A stretch of DNA of 64,000 nucleotides, taken from Leptopterna dolabrata (lineage: Eukaryota; Arthropoda; Insecta; Hemiptera; Miridae). Shown piece after piece: positions 1-12,215 of this stretch. Position numbers and translations under genes: made by a program. How positions within the stretch are numbered: the first letter of the stretch is position 1; each line of letters begins with the position of its first letter. Below the pieces are notes generated by a model. It worked only from the letters and a program-made list of their open reading frames with translations. It made no database searches and was not told the origin of the DNA. The DNA lies in contig OX940979.1 of the NCBI GenBank assembly GCA_954871275.1, positions 49,099,144 to 49,163,143 of the forward strand. The letters are read 5' to 3'.

Positions 1-701
1 GTAGGTACCGATCAACAAAATCCAGCCCCTTCTTGGTAGATGAACCGTCGTGTAATAATTTACCGTTGTGTAATAACTTACCGTTATGAAATAATTTATC
101 GTTGTGTAATAATTTACCGTTGTGTAATAATTTGCCGTTGTGTAATAATTTACCGTTGTGTAATAATTTACCGTTGTGTAATAATATACCCATCAATAAT
201 ACTTCAACGTTTGTTCAAGTTTCAGAAGTAGGTACCTACCAACAAAATCCATTAGTCCATCACTTATCATACGAAATAATATCGCAGAACAATCAACTGG
301 ACTTCATACAGCCATCCGTGATTATAATCAGGTGCTCCCTAGCGATGATATCTGGGCCGGATTTATACCGTTTGATTCACGATCGTGTTGACGAAGCTTT
401 TTGGTGCACACGAACGGCTGGACGTTCAATGCCCCGGGTGGTCTCAAAAAATTGTTTAGCTCAAGACAAATTTAATAACGTAAAAAAAACAATACCCTTC
501 CATAGAAAGTATTCGAGCTACGGCGTTCTGAATATTTCAATCCCCATTTTGAACCCCTTAGAGATGACTGACAGTAACGTCGAGCTTCGAGGACCAACTA
601 GACCCCGAACGGAACCTATAACCCGAATTTCATCAATTTTGATTCATAGTAACTAAGAAAAGTGGCCAGTACGGCGTACGGCGGAAAGACAGAAATTTTG
701 G
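1..701 (+). repeat. RepA family copy, partial (cut by window start)
   Basis: Non-coding interspersed repeat, same family as 9370-10470 and 32400-33590. Positions 45-188 hold eight units of an 18-bp tandem repeat (ACCGTTGTGTAATAATTT with variants). It continues through a block ending in AAGAAAAGTGGCC at about 656 and stops at a junction near 701, where a second copy begins in reverse orientation. The frames that run through it are open only because the 18-bp unit is a multiple of three, so I do not treat them as genes. Confidence 0.8.
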
Positions 702-2790
702 TTTATTATTTTCAATAATGAAACATGGAATCGAGCATGAAAAAAAAAAAAATTTAACCCCCTCTCAAAATTTGATGGTTTACGTTTCGAGGTATGTAGA
801 ATCCAAAACTGCAATAAAAAAATTTCTGTCTGTCCGCCGTACGCCGTACTGGCCACTTTTCTTAGTTAACATGAAAAGAAATCGATGAAATTCGGGTTAT
901 AGGTTCCGTTCGGGGTCTAGTTGGTCCTCGAAGCTCGACGTTACTGTCAGTCATCTCTAAGGGGTTCAAAATAGGGATTGAAATATTCAGAAATATCTCG
1001 AAAACTTTCGATTGAAGGGTATGGTGTTTTTACGTTATTAAATTTGTCTTGAGCTAAACAATTTTTTGAGACCAACCGGAGCATTGTACGTCCAGCCGTT
1101 CGTGTGCACCAAAATGCTTCGTCAACACGATCGTGAATCAAACGGTATAAATCCGGCCCGGATATCATAACTACGGAGCATCTGATTATAATCAAGGATG
1201 GCTGTATGAAGTCGAGTTGGTTGTTCTGCGATATTATTTCATTTGATAAGTGATGGACTATTGGATTTTGATGGTAGGTACTTCTGAAAATTGAACAAAC
1301 GTTGAAGTATTATTGATGGGTAAATTAATACACAATGGTAAATTATTAAACAACGGCAAATTATTACATAACGGTAAATTATTACACAACGGTAAATTAT
1401 TGCACAGCGGTTCATCAACCAAGAAGGGGCTGGATTTTTTTTATCGGTACTTTTGCAACTTGAACAACCGTTGAAGTAGTATTGATGGGGAAGTTAGTAC
1501 ACAACAGTTCATTATACTTGACCACGAATGTAGGTATTGACCACAGAAAACAGTGATTTACGCAGAAGGGGCATCTATTTCACTCCACATCAACAATTTT
1601 CCTTCAGAACTTCAGTATTTGCGTTTCTTTTTGCCGTTTTAGTTACTGCTTGTCATCGACTTAATTATTTTAGCAACATTTAACTCGTGATTTAGATAGG
1701 TACCTATAGGTAACGAGTACGGGGTTAGGTACTAACCTTCGGAGGGTCTGCGATTCACATAATATGTATAGAGTAGTACATAGGTAATTATATTATATAA
1801 TACACTGCCAAGGTGATGGCACAGGATCTTCCTCGTCACAATCAGAGTGACCCATTATAAAATAGAACAGACTCGGAAGCAAAATAACATAACATTACAT
1901 TACATTACGTAACATTACATTACATTACATAACGTGAAATATACATATTACATAACATTACATTACATTACATAACATTGCATAACATTACATGAAATAT
2001 ACATATTACATAACATGACGTCCATAATACATTACGTCCATTATACATAATTGCGAAAGTTATGCGTGTTTGAAGAATTTCACGTTCAGCAGGGCGAACC
2101 GCTGGCTCTATCATGTTGAAATTTATATGGGACCTCAATGGGCCCTACCCGCTTAATCCCTGAGAATTACATTGAAATTGGGTGGAATCTTTGGTTACTA
2201 CGGCTGTAACAAGGAAATTGAATCTATTTCACGCCAGCGCATGCGCAGAGCGCACCGAGGGTCCGATCATGCTGAAATTCATACTGGAACTCACTAGGCC
2301 TTGTCCAAACAATCCTTGAAAATTTGAGCGGAATTGAATCAAAATTGTGAAAGTTATGCGTGTTTGTTGAATTTAACGTTAGCGCATGCGCAGGGCGTAC
2401 CGCTGGATCAATCATGTTGAAATTTGTATCGGATCTCAAGGGGCCTTATCCGCACCATCCCTCAAAATTTGAGTTGAATCAATTCAAAATCGTAGAAGTT
2501 ATGGCTGTATCAAGGAAATGCGGACAGACTCACAGACTCACAGACCCACAGACCGACAGACACGGAACCAAATTTGTTCAGTAGGCTTTGAAACGCAAAA
2601 TGCAAGTGGAAATTTTGATTTCTGAAGACAAAAATTGTTTGGCTCACGAAAGTGAACACAAGGCTTCCGCTGCTTCGCAGACTCGGAAGCAATATACGGG
2701 TTATCTATACAGAGAGCTGTGATCTGTAACACAAGGGTACCATTCTGTACAAAATAATAAACCGTGGTGCAGGGATTTGCAGCGTTTTTT
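702..2790 (-). repeat. RepA family copy, reverse orientation, interrupted by RepB
   Basis: Reverse copy of RepA running from its 3' end (GGTTTATTATTTTC at about 703) to its 5' end (TTTGCAGCGTTTTTT at 2776-2790). Together with 1-701 it forms a long imperfect foldback: positions 656-685 pair with about 834-865, and the outer parts pair out to about 1466. The 18-bp units reappear inverted at 1320-1410. A RepB insertion separates 1803 from 2691; the uninterrupted version is seen at about 39240-39300 and 32440-32500. Confidence 0.75.
1804..2690. repeat. RepB family insertion with GCGCATGCGC units
   Basis: Inserted in RepA. It has an ATTAC-type microsatellite at about 1888-2030, then diverged repeats of about 130 bp, two of which (near 2238 and 2385) carry GCGCATGCGC or GCGCATGCGCAG, then a CAGACAGACC-type simple stretch at about 2520-2560. 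It ends with the inverted pair GCTTCC / GGAAGC at 2663-2690. The same architecture in reverse is at 45540-46390. No coding potential recognised. I could not define a clean target duplication. Confidence 0.6.
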
Positions 2791-3020
2791 AATTTGAACG
2801 AACGTCAACGTCTTCGTGAATAATAACAACAATAATGGTAGAATTCTTGAATCCACCGCATATTTTATGAAACTGTAACTGCCTGGTCGGTTCCAGTACT
2901 CCATTTAGGGCTTTCCTGGGTGGAGCACGAGGGTGACCACAGAAAACAGTGATCTACGCAGAAGGGGCATCTACACAGGTAAATACTAAACCGTTGCGCA
3001 ATAATTTGAAGCGCTTTCTT
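2791..3020 (-). repeat. RepA-related short fragment
   Basis: Reverse fragment of the short RepA variant (compare 8907-9364, 17367-17660 and 38076-38262). It holds the block GATCTACGCAGAAGGGGC, the CTCGAG-like region and a degenerate AAACCGTTGCGCAATAATTT end at about 2990-3010. Nothing coding is seen. Confidence 0.6.
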
Positions 3021-3123
3021 CGAGCATTCAAATTTTCGACAAGTGATGTCATCGCACCCCTCCCGCCTGGGCGGGACCCCCTTGCAATTGTGACGTCACT
3101 TGTTGCCGAAACTGAAAGCTTAA

Positions 3124-4768
3124 GAAAAACGCTGCAAAGTCCTTGTCACATGGGTTTATTATTCTATTGGACATACCTACAGAAATGCAGGCTGTTCATT
3201 TATTGTTTCTTTCATGTGAAATAATTGAAATAGCTATTTTTGGTGGTTTCCATCAATTTTGGCCCCCAAAACGTGAATTAGGTACGCTCCTTTTTTCTTT
3301 CTTTTTTTTCAAATTATGTTTGATCATTAGGAGTGCTATTTAATTGTCTTGATTCACCTGTTGACACTTTTTCTAGTGTTATTATACAATCTGATGGCGA
3401 TGTCAGACAATTTCCTAGGTTTCTGACTCATTAAAAAAAATCAATTTTGGGAGCAGAAACTTTGGTAAAACCTCAATTTTCCACTCTTTGGTCAAAATCG
3501 ACTTCATAGTCGGTCTTCTCGTCCCAAAAAACATGGAAAAAGATACCTCAAAAGCTCATGTTACTAAAACACAAAAAATACCTATTTGTATACTAATTTT
3601 TCATCCCTAACACCCCTGGGTATATTCCGATCGGGCTACAAAGATTCTGGAGACAACTAGGGCCCAAATGGAGCCTGTGTGCGAACGAGCGAATTGTTTA
3701 GACCGAAAATGAAGCTGGTATGCATAATACGGACATTGGTATGCGGACAGCGGACGGAAATTGCAGTTTTGGAATCTACGCACTTTGAAACGTAAAAGAA
3801 AATTATGAGGGGGTGTTATAAAAATTGTTTGCTGAGCGAATAAATAGGTGTATTATACATGGAATAATTAACCAAAAGAACCATTCATCGTAGGAGAGAG
3901 TGCGGATGGTCACAAAATTCTTATAATGGAACTACTTTTCTTCAAAAATATAAACAGAAGTCAAGGGTACTCCTCAATGAGGCTTCTTATACATACTTCC
4001 TGCTTCCATTTTGGTGTATTATTCTGTGAATATACACCTATATTCGCTCAGCAAAATTTTTTTATGCCTAACACCCCCTCAAATTTTTTTCTTTTACGTT
4101 TCAAGAGCGCAGATTCCAAAAGTCCGTACGTTCTTTCGCACAGAGGCTCCGTTTGAGCCATAGTTGTGCCCCGAACTTTGCAGCCCGATCGGAATACTCA
4201 TGGGTGTTATGAGTGAAAAATGGGGGTAAAAATGGGTTTTTTGATGTTTCAGTGCCATGAACTTGTGAGGTATCGTTTTCCATGTTTTTTAGGACGAGGA
4301 GACCGAATATGAAGTCGATTTTGACCAAAGATTGGATAATTGAGGTTCTAACGAAGTTTCAGCCTTACATTTACGTTAAAATTTGGTCTAAAATCATCGT
4401 TCTTCTGCGTACAGTTTGGGTCGCACAGTTTAGGAGGTTGTAACGAAATTCATTTTTTCTGAGTCAAAAACATGGGAAATCGTCTGAAATCACTATCAAT
4501 TTGTGTATAGTAACACTAGAAGTAGCAGATGAATGAAGATAATTGAATGGTACTATCAATGATCAAAGATACCTAATTTGTTTAAAAAAGAAAAAGAAAA
4601 AAAAAGGAGCCTAATTCGTCTTTTTGGGGGCCAAAATTGGTGGAAACCACCGAAAATAGCTATTTCAATGACTGCACATGAAAGAAACAATAAATGAACA
4701 GCCAACGTTTCTGTAGGTATGTCCAGTAGAATAATAAACCCATGTGACAAGGACTTTGCAGCGTTTTC
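3124..4768. repeat. RepC family, head-to-head foldback
   Basis: Two RepC units facing each other. The forward unit starts AAAAACGCTGCAAAGTCC at 3124 and runs to about 3880. The reverse unit runs from about 4020 and ends GGACTTTGCAGCGTTTT at 4768. Arms are about 750 bp and imperfect, around a unique centre of about 140 bp. RepC shares the CGCTGCAAA start and GGTTTATTATT subterminal block with RepA, so the two families are probably related. Other single copies are at 41784-42535 and 54403-55905. Confidence 0.75.
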
Positions 4769-7700
4769 TATGTTGAACTACATTCATTTTCCCGTAGAGA
4801 CTTCTTGAAAAACAAGTAAAGTCTGTCAAATTTTCCCCACCTTCCCTAAGACACCTACCTACCTAAGCCGCACTTGAAGTTTTTGCCGAATTTGAAGACC
4901 TCTTATACGATGACCTCGTCAGTGGATTAGACTTGTTCTAGAACGGGGAAATTCCTTTCTTGACAATCTCTACGGAAAATGCGCTAAATATAGACGAGTA
5001 GGTTACGGGTTTCACATTAACCCTTTTCAGCTTTCTCGTAAGGGAAACCGATGAGCCATGGAATGCCACTCCAGGGAGTCCCAAGGCGCTCGAGGGACAC
5101 GACGCACTCCTCGAAATTCCTCAGCGCCTTTCCGGTATTATCATCGCCCTGCAACGTCGCGAAATTTCCCACCTTGCAAATAATACTATTTCCGACCTTG
5201 GGTATTATTTACCATAGCTGAAGTGAAGAGATACTGAACGTTATACGGGCACAAAAACACGTTAGGGAGAAATGAAGGGAAATTAGAGTGTTCTAGAGTT
5301 TTTTCACATACCATTTTATCCCAGATGGGAATTCCTCTTGTACTGCGGTAGTAAAATTCCAGCAACAAAAGTGTTCTATCGAAAAGGTTACCGCTAACGT
5401 TCAAATATTGAATTCGGCCAAGGCATTTTACGTGTCGATTCCACTGATTTGTTTAGTTGGTGTACCCAAGCCAATCGAACTTCAATGGTTTAGTCTCAGA
5501 AATCTAAGTACATGTATTAATACACCTTGGTAGGTACATCATTTTTTACGCCATGGAGAATCAGCCGATCCCATTCCAAGTGCGTCCCCGTCCTTTGAAT
5601 GAGGAAATCTTTCTTCATCTCAGATTCACCGTTGTGTTCCGATCTCATTCACGTGCACCTGAGGCGCGTCTTCGTCATTGCCAGTCCTACCCAAGGTTTG
5701 CCTAACCAGTCATTGCAGATTAAAAAATCCTGCTGTCTGAAGAATAGAACGAGAGGGTGGATTTAGATTTTCCTAAGCACTCTCAAGCCAAGGGAGGTAC
5801 AATCTGCTTCGTTTTGATATAACTTTTCACTCTCCTTACTGTTGTTTAGTTAAAAGTCTTCAAACAAAAGCAAAAAGCTCCCCGCCAAACAGCGTTGAAA
5901 GAAATTTCAAGCTGCCCAACAGGGTTGAAAGAATCAGGGAAAGAGGGGCGGAACGGTATTGAGGGGGGAAGGAACAGGTTTCTATATGCACAGCCAACAG
6001 CGACCTGCGAAGCCCCGAGTATGCTACTTTGGCGGGCAAAATGGATATCTACATTTTTTGCGGCTGAAGAGGTTTTCATGGCGGGCAAATCTGCACAACA
6101 GGGTTTTTTTTGTGGGGCTTACGGGTTACAAATTTCTTAATGTTGTTCATTTCAAGGGGTTGCTCAAATTTTCTAGTTTCTGTAGATCAAACATTTATTA
6201 TTTTCAGTTAATTAATTTAAATATTCACAAAAGCACTTGCCTCAAGATGTTCAATGCACTGGGGCAAGCGGTCGCCATCACGCGGGGTAAGAGCGTCCCT
6301 TATTAGTTATTACATAGGTAGGTACACTATTGACATTTTCTTCTCATGTTAGTTCGGATTTTTAAACGCTTTCTGCATAGTTTTTCGTGGTTTGCTTATT
6401 TTAGCGAATTTGTAATACATTTTAAGCTATTGTAGCTGTAGGCTCTAAACATGTTATTAGTTAGTTATAAACATGGCATTAGTTAGTGAAGGCACAGATT
6501 AGTTTATTGTATGACTTATTGTATGATCACAAAAAATAATCACAATTCGCCGAAAAATTCCAAATTCTGCCTACATGTTGATAATTTTTGTAGAAAGGTG
6601 ATTTCAAAAGATATTTTTGAATCCAAAAAGGTATTTAAGTTTCTCGTGTTAAAAAATAGCTTTTTGTACAATTATTAGTCATTTATTTATTTTAAAATAA
6701 TGTACCGTTATTAAAGTCGTACGAAATTAATATACATGCACGTACGCACTTACTCCATGCGAAAAAACGCAGTTACTTTTCTGAGGATTTGAAAAAAACA
6801 TTTTCCCTTCATTTAGCAACATACTTTTTACGCGTTTGAAATACCAGTAGATGAAGGGAGAGCTGGCTAATCAATTCATGTGATCGAAATTAATTTGTCA
6901 AAGATGAACTTCCATATTTTGGCTACGCACTTATCCCACCTCACCCTAACTAAATTAGGTACCTAAATAATATGTACATAGGCAAGTTCCAAAGTTAACC
7001 AAAACCAAATTCTGTCTTTTCAAAAGAATAATTTTGTGTTTTTAAAATGAAGCTTGGTTATTGCTTTCGAAGTATGACCACTCACCTAACCTGGACGTCG
7101 TAGACCTTAGGCCTTTAGTCGAGTTGCGGCGTAGACAATTATTGTTATTATTGTTGGTTTTTTTAAATAAATTAATGTGTTTATGTAAGCTGTATATTGT
7201 TCAAAATAAAATGCATGTTATTTCATTTCATCATCTTGTTATCTTACGCAGTGAACCTGTGCATATACCTGCCGTAGGTATTTAGTAACTAAGTTGATTA
7301 TTTTTGGCGGACATGATTTTGCCTCCATAGGTAAATCTTTTAGTGCGTTCAGGCTCAAACTTTCATTGATTTCCAAGGGATTTGTCGGGTTTTGCAAAAC
7401 CGTCCTTACCTTTCTTCACTTTTGGACTGAATCAATCGGTTTTTGAAAAATCTTCATACGATTGAGCTAGAAATATCATGCAAGGATCGATCCGAAAGTC
7501 GATTTTCGATTACCTGTGGCGCTTATCGCATTTTGCAAAACCTCGCCACAATAGCAATTATAAGCAGCCTAAAGATATAATACGAAGAGAGGTTTTCATG
7601 TAATGCAGACCTACGATTAGTGAAAGTTGGAAAGCGAGTTCAAGTAGGGAGACGAAGATAAACTGAGGCAACAACACAAGACCGACATAATAGCGGTAGG

Positions 7701-8906
7701 TAATTACTCGTTATAAATCTGTTGAGACGTATAAAATGTGGCTGGGCCTCAAACGCAGAAGAATGTGTGTGGAAAATTGGTACAGGTACCTGCCTGGGGA
7801 TATCCATATCGGGCTTATTAGGTACCGAGATGAATTCGTTGGTGGTTCCATGCCATTATACGTTGGTATGAACTTCTGGATACTATTCCTACGGCTAGAA
7901 AACCATCGACAGTCCTCTATCATAAAATCATAATATTTGACGACACCTACGATTATTTCACTGATGACGCTGTGTCATCGAATCGCCAATAGCGACTGCC
8001 AAGGTGTTGTACAAGGAAACGTATTCAGTTCCCTCGTATCGTATATCAGCGCAGCGAAGGGCAGTTATGGTTCAGTCTACGTCACTTCTAAAATTCGCTC
8101 TTTTACCGCATGCTGTGTGGCTTGAGTGTTTGTATCAATTTTCCCCATGATACGAGCTCGGTGGTGCGCGAAGCCAGGGAAGTTCCCACAGACCGCTATC
8201 AATTGAGCTTTGCCAGCCGGTAGGCGTATCCACTGATTACGTACTATCGCAACCCATCACGTCACCACTACCCGTTACATTGCTCCCGTACATTGTTTTG
8301 TCAAGGAAAATCCATCGTCGACAAGGCCTCATTATCTAGTTATAAGTTCCCTCGGTTCGGAGAGGAGTGTCAACATTTGAGACAAAACGCGAAGGAAGGA
8401 AAAACTTGATGTCCGCCATGAAAGTCTGACGAAACATCCTAAAGAAAACGGCACTTTCAGAGGGAAAAGCTCGGGTAGCACGTGGCCGAGAAATACGTGC
8501 TCCGGGATGTGCATATCGAGAAAATGTTGTGAAAAGTGGATGTAGTTAGTTATGGGTGTTTCCTAAGGGTAGTTCCTATAAAGTCAATCATGCGACAAGT
8601 TTTCCAAAGGGTCGCCAATTCGCTACCCCTGGCCACCCCGACTACAAGTATCCATTAATGATGCATTGATTGCCTGTGATTGCCTGATTGTAATTAATTT
8701 ACATTGGAATAATGAGTTTATGAGCTAGTTCAGTGTTTTATTAATGACGGTTTCTTGACGTATCCCCACCTCCTCGAATCATATGAAAATAGGTACCTAG
8801 CAAAAGTCAAAATTCAAGTCTGGATCTACTCGGTGGGTTTGTTTATCGCGTTAACAAACAGACGCTGCAACCAACAGATCAGCGAGAGTCGCTACATTCC
8901 CCTCTT
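4769..8906. other. Unassigned intergenic sequence
   Basis: About 4.1 kb in which I recognise no gene, RNA or transposon end. Open frames are short (at most 115 codons) and show no family features. Dispersed GTAGGTACCTAC-type palindromes occur, for example near 5530 and 6305. Confidence 0.5.
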
Positions 8907-8985
8907 AAAAACGCTGCAAATTACTGCACAACGGTTTACTGTTTACTTTCTGAGGGGTGAGTTCGTGACGGAATTCTGAATGTAA

Positions 8986-9155
8986 CCAGGTGACAGGATC
9001 TTGTTAGGCGGTCAGACGTTTCGGCAAACTTATTTGACATCTTCAGGGCTATAAAACAACAGGAATCCGAAAATTAATGACTATTTTGAAGGAACTTAAA
9101 AGAATAAAACGAACTACCTAAGTATAATACCGCCTCCCAAGATCCTATCACCCGG
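8986..9155. mobile_element. 170-bp element with 26-bp terminal inverted repeats
   Basis: Left end 8986-9011 and right end 9130-9155 are inverted repeats matching at 22 of 26 positions; the shared core is AGGATCTTG. The element sits inside a short RepA copy, interrupting sequence that is contiguous at 17367-17420 and 38076-38130. It is too small to encode anything. The reverse strand carries a CTGANGA ... GAAA core. No clear target duplication was found, so the superfamily is open. Confidence 0.55.
9019..9046 (-). ncRNA. Hammerhead-like catalytic core (degenerate)
   Basis: On the minus strand CTGAAGA (9040-9046) fits the hammerhead CUGANGA box and GAAA (9019-9022) fits the second box. The spacer can form a stem II of CAAA/UUUG with a UAAG loop and one mismatch further out. 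I see no convincing stem III or cleavage triplet, so this may be an inactive relic. Hammerheads are known in Penelope-like elements and retrozymes; linking this site to either is inference. Confidence 0.35.
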
Positions 9156-10470
9156 TTTTTATTATTTACCTGTATAGATGCCCATTCTGCGTATTTGCTG
9201 CTTTCTGTGGTCAATAACTACCCTCGAGGTCCACACAGGAAAGCCTTAAATCGAGTAGGTACAGGAGCCGGCCAGGCAATTACAGTTTCATAAAATATGT
9301 GGTGGATTCAAGAATTCTACCATTAATTATTTGTTGTTATTCACGAAGACGTTGACGTTTGTTCAAACTAAAAAACGCTGCAAATCCCTGCACAACGGTT
9401 TATTATTTTGTACAGAATACCCTTACAATAATACTGTTACAGATCACAGGTCTCCGTATAGATAACCCTTCTATCATATAACATATGTACTATTCTACAC
9501 ATATGTAGATCGCGGACCCTCCGTAGGTTAGTACCTAACCCCGTACTCGTTACTAGGTACCTACCTAAACCGTTGTGTAATAATTTACCTGTAGAGATTC
9601 CCCTTCTACGGAGATAGAATATTGAACCGTTGTGCAATAATTTGCCCATCAATAATACTTCGACGGTTGTTCAAGTTGCAAAAGTACCGATCAACAAAAT
9701 CCAGCCCCTTCTTGGTAGATGAACCGTTGTGTAATAATTTACCGTTGTGTAATAATTTACCTTTGTGTAATAGTTTACCGTTATGTAATAATTTACCGTT
9801 GTGTAATAATTTAACATTGTTTAATAATTTACCCATCAATAATACTTCAACGTTTGTTCAAGTTTCAGAAGTACCTACCAACAAAATCCAACTGTCCATC
9901 ACATATCAAATGAAATAATATCGCAGAACAAACAACTCGACTTCATACAGCCATCCTTGATTATAATCAGATGCTCCGTAGTTATGATATCCGGGCCCGA
10001 TTTATACCGTTTCGTTCACGATCGTGTTGACGAAGCTTTTTGGTGCTCACGAACGGCTGGACGTACAATGCTCCGGGTGGTCTCAAAAAATTGTATAGCT
10101 CAAGAAAAATTTAATAACGTAAAAAAAACCATACGCTTCTATCGAAAGTTTTCGAGCTACGGCGTTCTGAAAATTTCAACCCCTATTTTGAACCCCTTAG
10201 AGATGACTGACAGTAACGTCGAGCTTCGAGGACCAACTAGACCCCGAACGGAACCTATAACCCGAATTTCATTAATTTTATTTCATGGTAACTAAGAAAA
10301 GTGGCCCGTACGGCGTACGGCGGACAGACAGAAATATTTTTATTGCAGTTTTTGATTGTACATACCTTGAAACGTAAACAATCAAATTTTGAGGGGGGGT
10401 AAGAATTTTTTTTTTTTTTTTTCATGCTCGATTCCAATGGTTCATTATTGAAAATAATAAACCAAAAGGA

Positions 10471-11048
10471 CCTCATCAACACAATTCAAAATAACCATTA
10501 TTCTTTGAATGAAATAATATCACAGAGCAACCAACTCGATTTCGTACAGCCATACGTGATCTGGTGTTCCCTAGCTTATTAATATTTTCACTAATGAACC
10601 TTTGGAATCGAGCATGAAAAAAAAGTTTAAAACCCCCCCTTCAAGATTTAATGGTTTCCAGTTCAAGGTATGTAGAATCCGAAAATGGAATTAAAAAATT
10701 TCTGTCTGTTAATAATAATAATTAACGGTTGTATGAAATCGAGTTGGTTGTTCTGTAATGTCATTTCATTTCAAGAATGATGGCTGTTTTGGATTTTGTT
10801 TATAGGTACTTTTGTAAATTGAACAAACGTTATGCTTCATGAATAACAACAAATAATTATTAATGATAGAATTATTGAATCCTGTGCATTTTTATGAAAC
10901 TACAATTCCCGGGCCGGCTCCGGTACTCGATTTAGGGCTTCCCTGGGAGGAGATCGAGGGTAGGTATTGAACGCAGAAAACAGTGATCTATGTAGAGGGG
11001 GCATCTGTACAGGTAAATAATAAACCGTTTTGTAATAATTTGCAGCGT
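10471..11048 (-). repeat. RepA fragments
   Basis: Degenerate RepA pieces. About 10600-10700 matches the RepA 3' region (CATGAAAAAAAAG, then TTTCTGTCTGT). About 10800-11048 is a reverse short variant ending TTTGCAGCGTCC at 11039-11050, with an expanded C run replacing the T run seen in other copies. Confidence 0.55.
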
Positions 11049-12209
11049 CCCCCCCCCCATCCCATTTTTGGTTCTACGAAAAGGAGACCATCAAATTTTG
11101 AGGGCGTTTTTTTCCCCCATGCTCAGTTCAAAGGTTCATTGTTGAAAACAATAAATAAAAACTCCGCTAATGGCAAAGTAGGTAGGTGAATCCTGAGATT
11201 TCAATAAGATTTTCAGAAACCCAGGTAGAGAGGTGAGAATACAGGCGAACACCTGAAGTACCTACATAACTATCTCAGGGATTTCTTCAACTTCTTGGGA
11301 CTTATAAAAATAAGCACAATTCACATTCTCCTTTCTCCCATACCTCGCTATTTCGTATCTACCTACATGATGTTCGTACTCGCACACCGGGGCCTCGCCG
11401 CCGAGTGGTTCCCAGTTTTCGCAGTGTTTTACAAGTAAAAGTGAAAACGATGTCACTAAATACCGAGATAGGTACAACAAAGGCACCTTTCCAAGACATT
11501 ACGGTGGATCCGGGATTTCTTCAACAAGGAAAGCTCAGCAAGAAATGTAGGTACCTACCTACGCTTGAGGTGAGATGAAAACAGGCGTATTACAAAAAAA
11601 AAATCGTTCTGTTTTTTAACTTTTGTTGATGAAGATAATGTTCAACAACTTTCAGTAATATAATAATTTCTCTCGATATTTACCGTTCAATATCCTATGC
11701 ACGGGTCCCGCTTATGTGATCGCCACTTTATATTATCGATCAAAAGGAGCCAGAACGGAACATTATAAGCCACACAGGAAATTACCTTTTCTGAACGAGT
11801 TTAATCTGTTCCCACCAACCTTGGTCTACACCTAGACCTTCAGTGTCAATGAGTCACAACGTTACGATTATATCGTGTACGTAGGTACTTGATTATAGGG
11901 ATCAGTGAGCCAGGTCCCGAGACGGCAAAAATAACAAAGCCCTAATGTGAGGACCGAATCACACAAGATGATTTTATTTTATTGATTTATAATATTTCAA
12001 AAAAATGTGAAAATTGACAAGAACACACCAACTTTGATAGCTGACTAAGACCCACATTTTAATTTATGATATCCTACAACCTCAGTACTATTGAAAATCC
12101 TCTTCTAGAAATGTAATTCTTCGAAAATCATGCTGCAGTAAACGTAATAATTATAATGCTGAGAACAGGCACGGGTAGTCAGTCCGAAAATTCCGACTTC
12201 ACCTCCATA
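11049..12209. other. Unassigned sequence
   Basis: Nothing recognisable. Short frames only, scattered ACCTACCT motifs, no transposon ends and no exon-like stretches that I can defend. Confidence 0.4.
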
Positions 12210-12215
12210 CTAGGT

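Larger units (their letters stand above)
8907..10470 (+). repeat. RepA short variant followed by full RepA copy
   Basis: A short RepA variant starts AAAAACGCTGCAAATTA at 8907 and is interrupted by the TIR element at 8986-9155. It resumes at 9156 and runs to about 9364. A complete RepA copy then starts at 9370 and ends at about 10470 with AAAATAATAAACCAAAA. The full copy contains six 18-bp units at about 9722-9833. Its start (GGTTTATTATTTT) and end (AAAATAATAAACC) are inverted with respect to each other, as subterminal inverted repeats. No transposase is encoded. Confidence 0.75.

Noticed and set aside
102..656. 184-codon frame across RepA as a gene
   Set aside because: It follows the 18-bp tandem repeat, recurs in every orientation of the repeat family, lacks consistent preservation among copies and has no family features.
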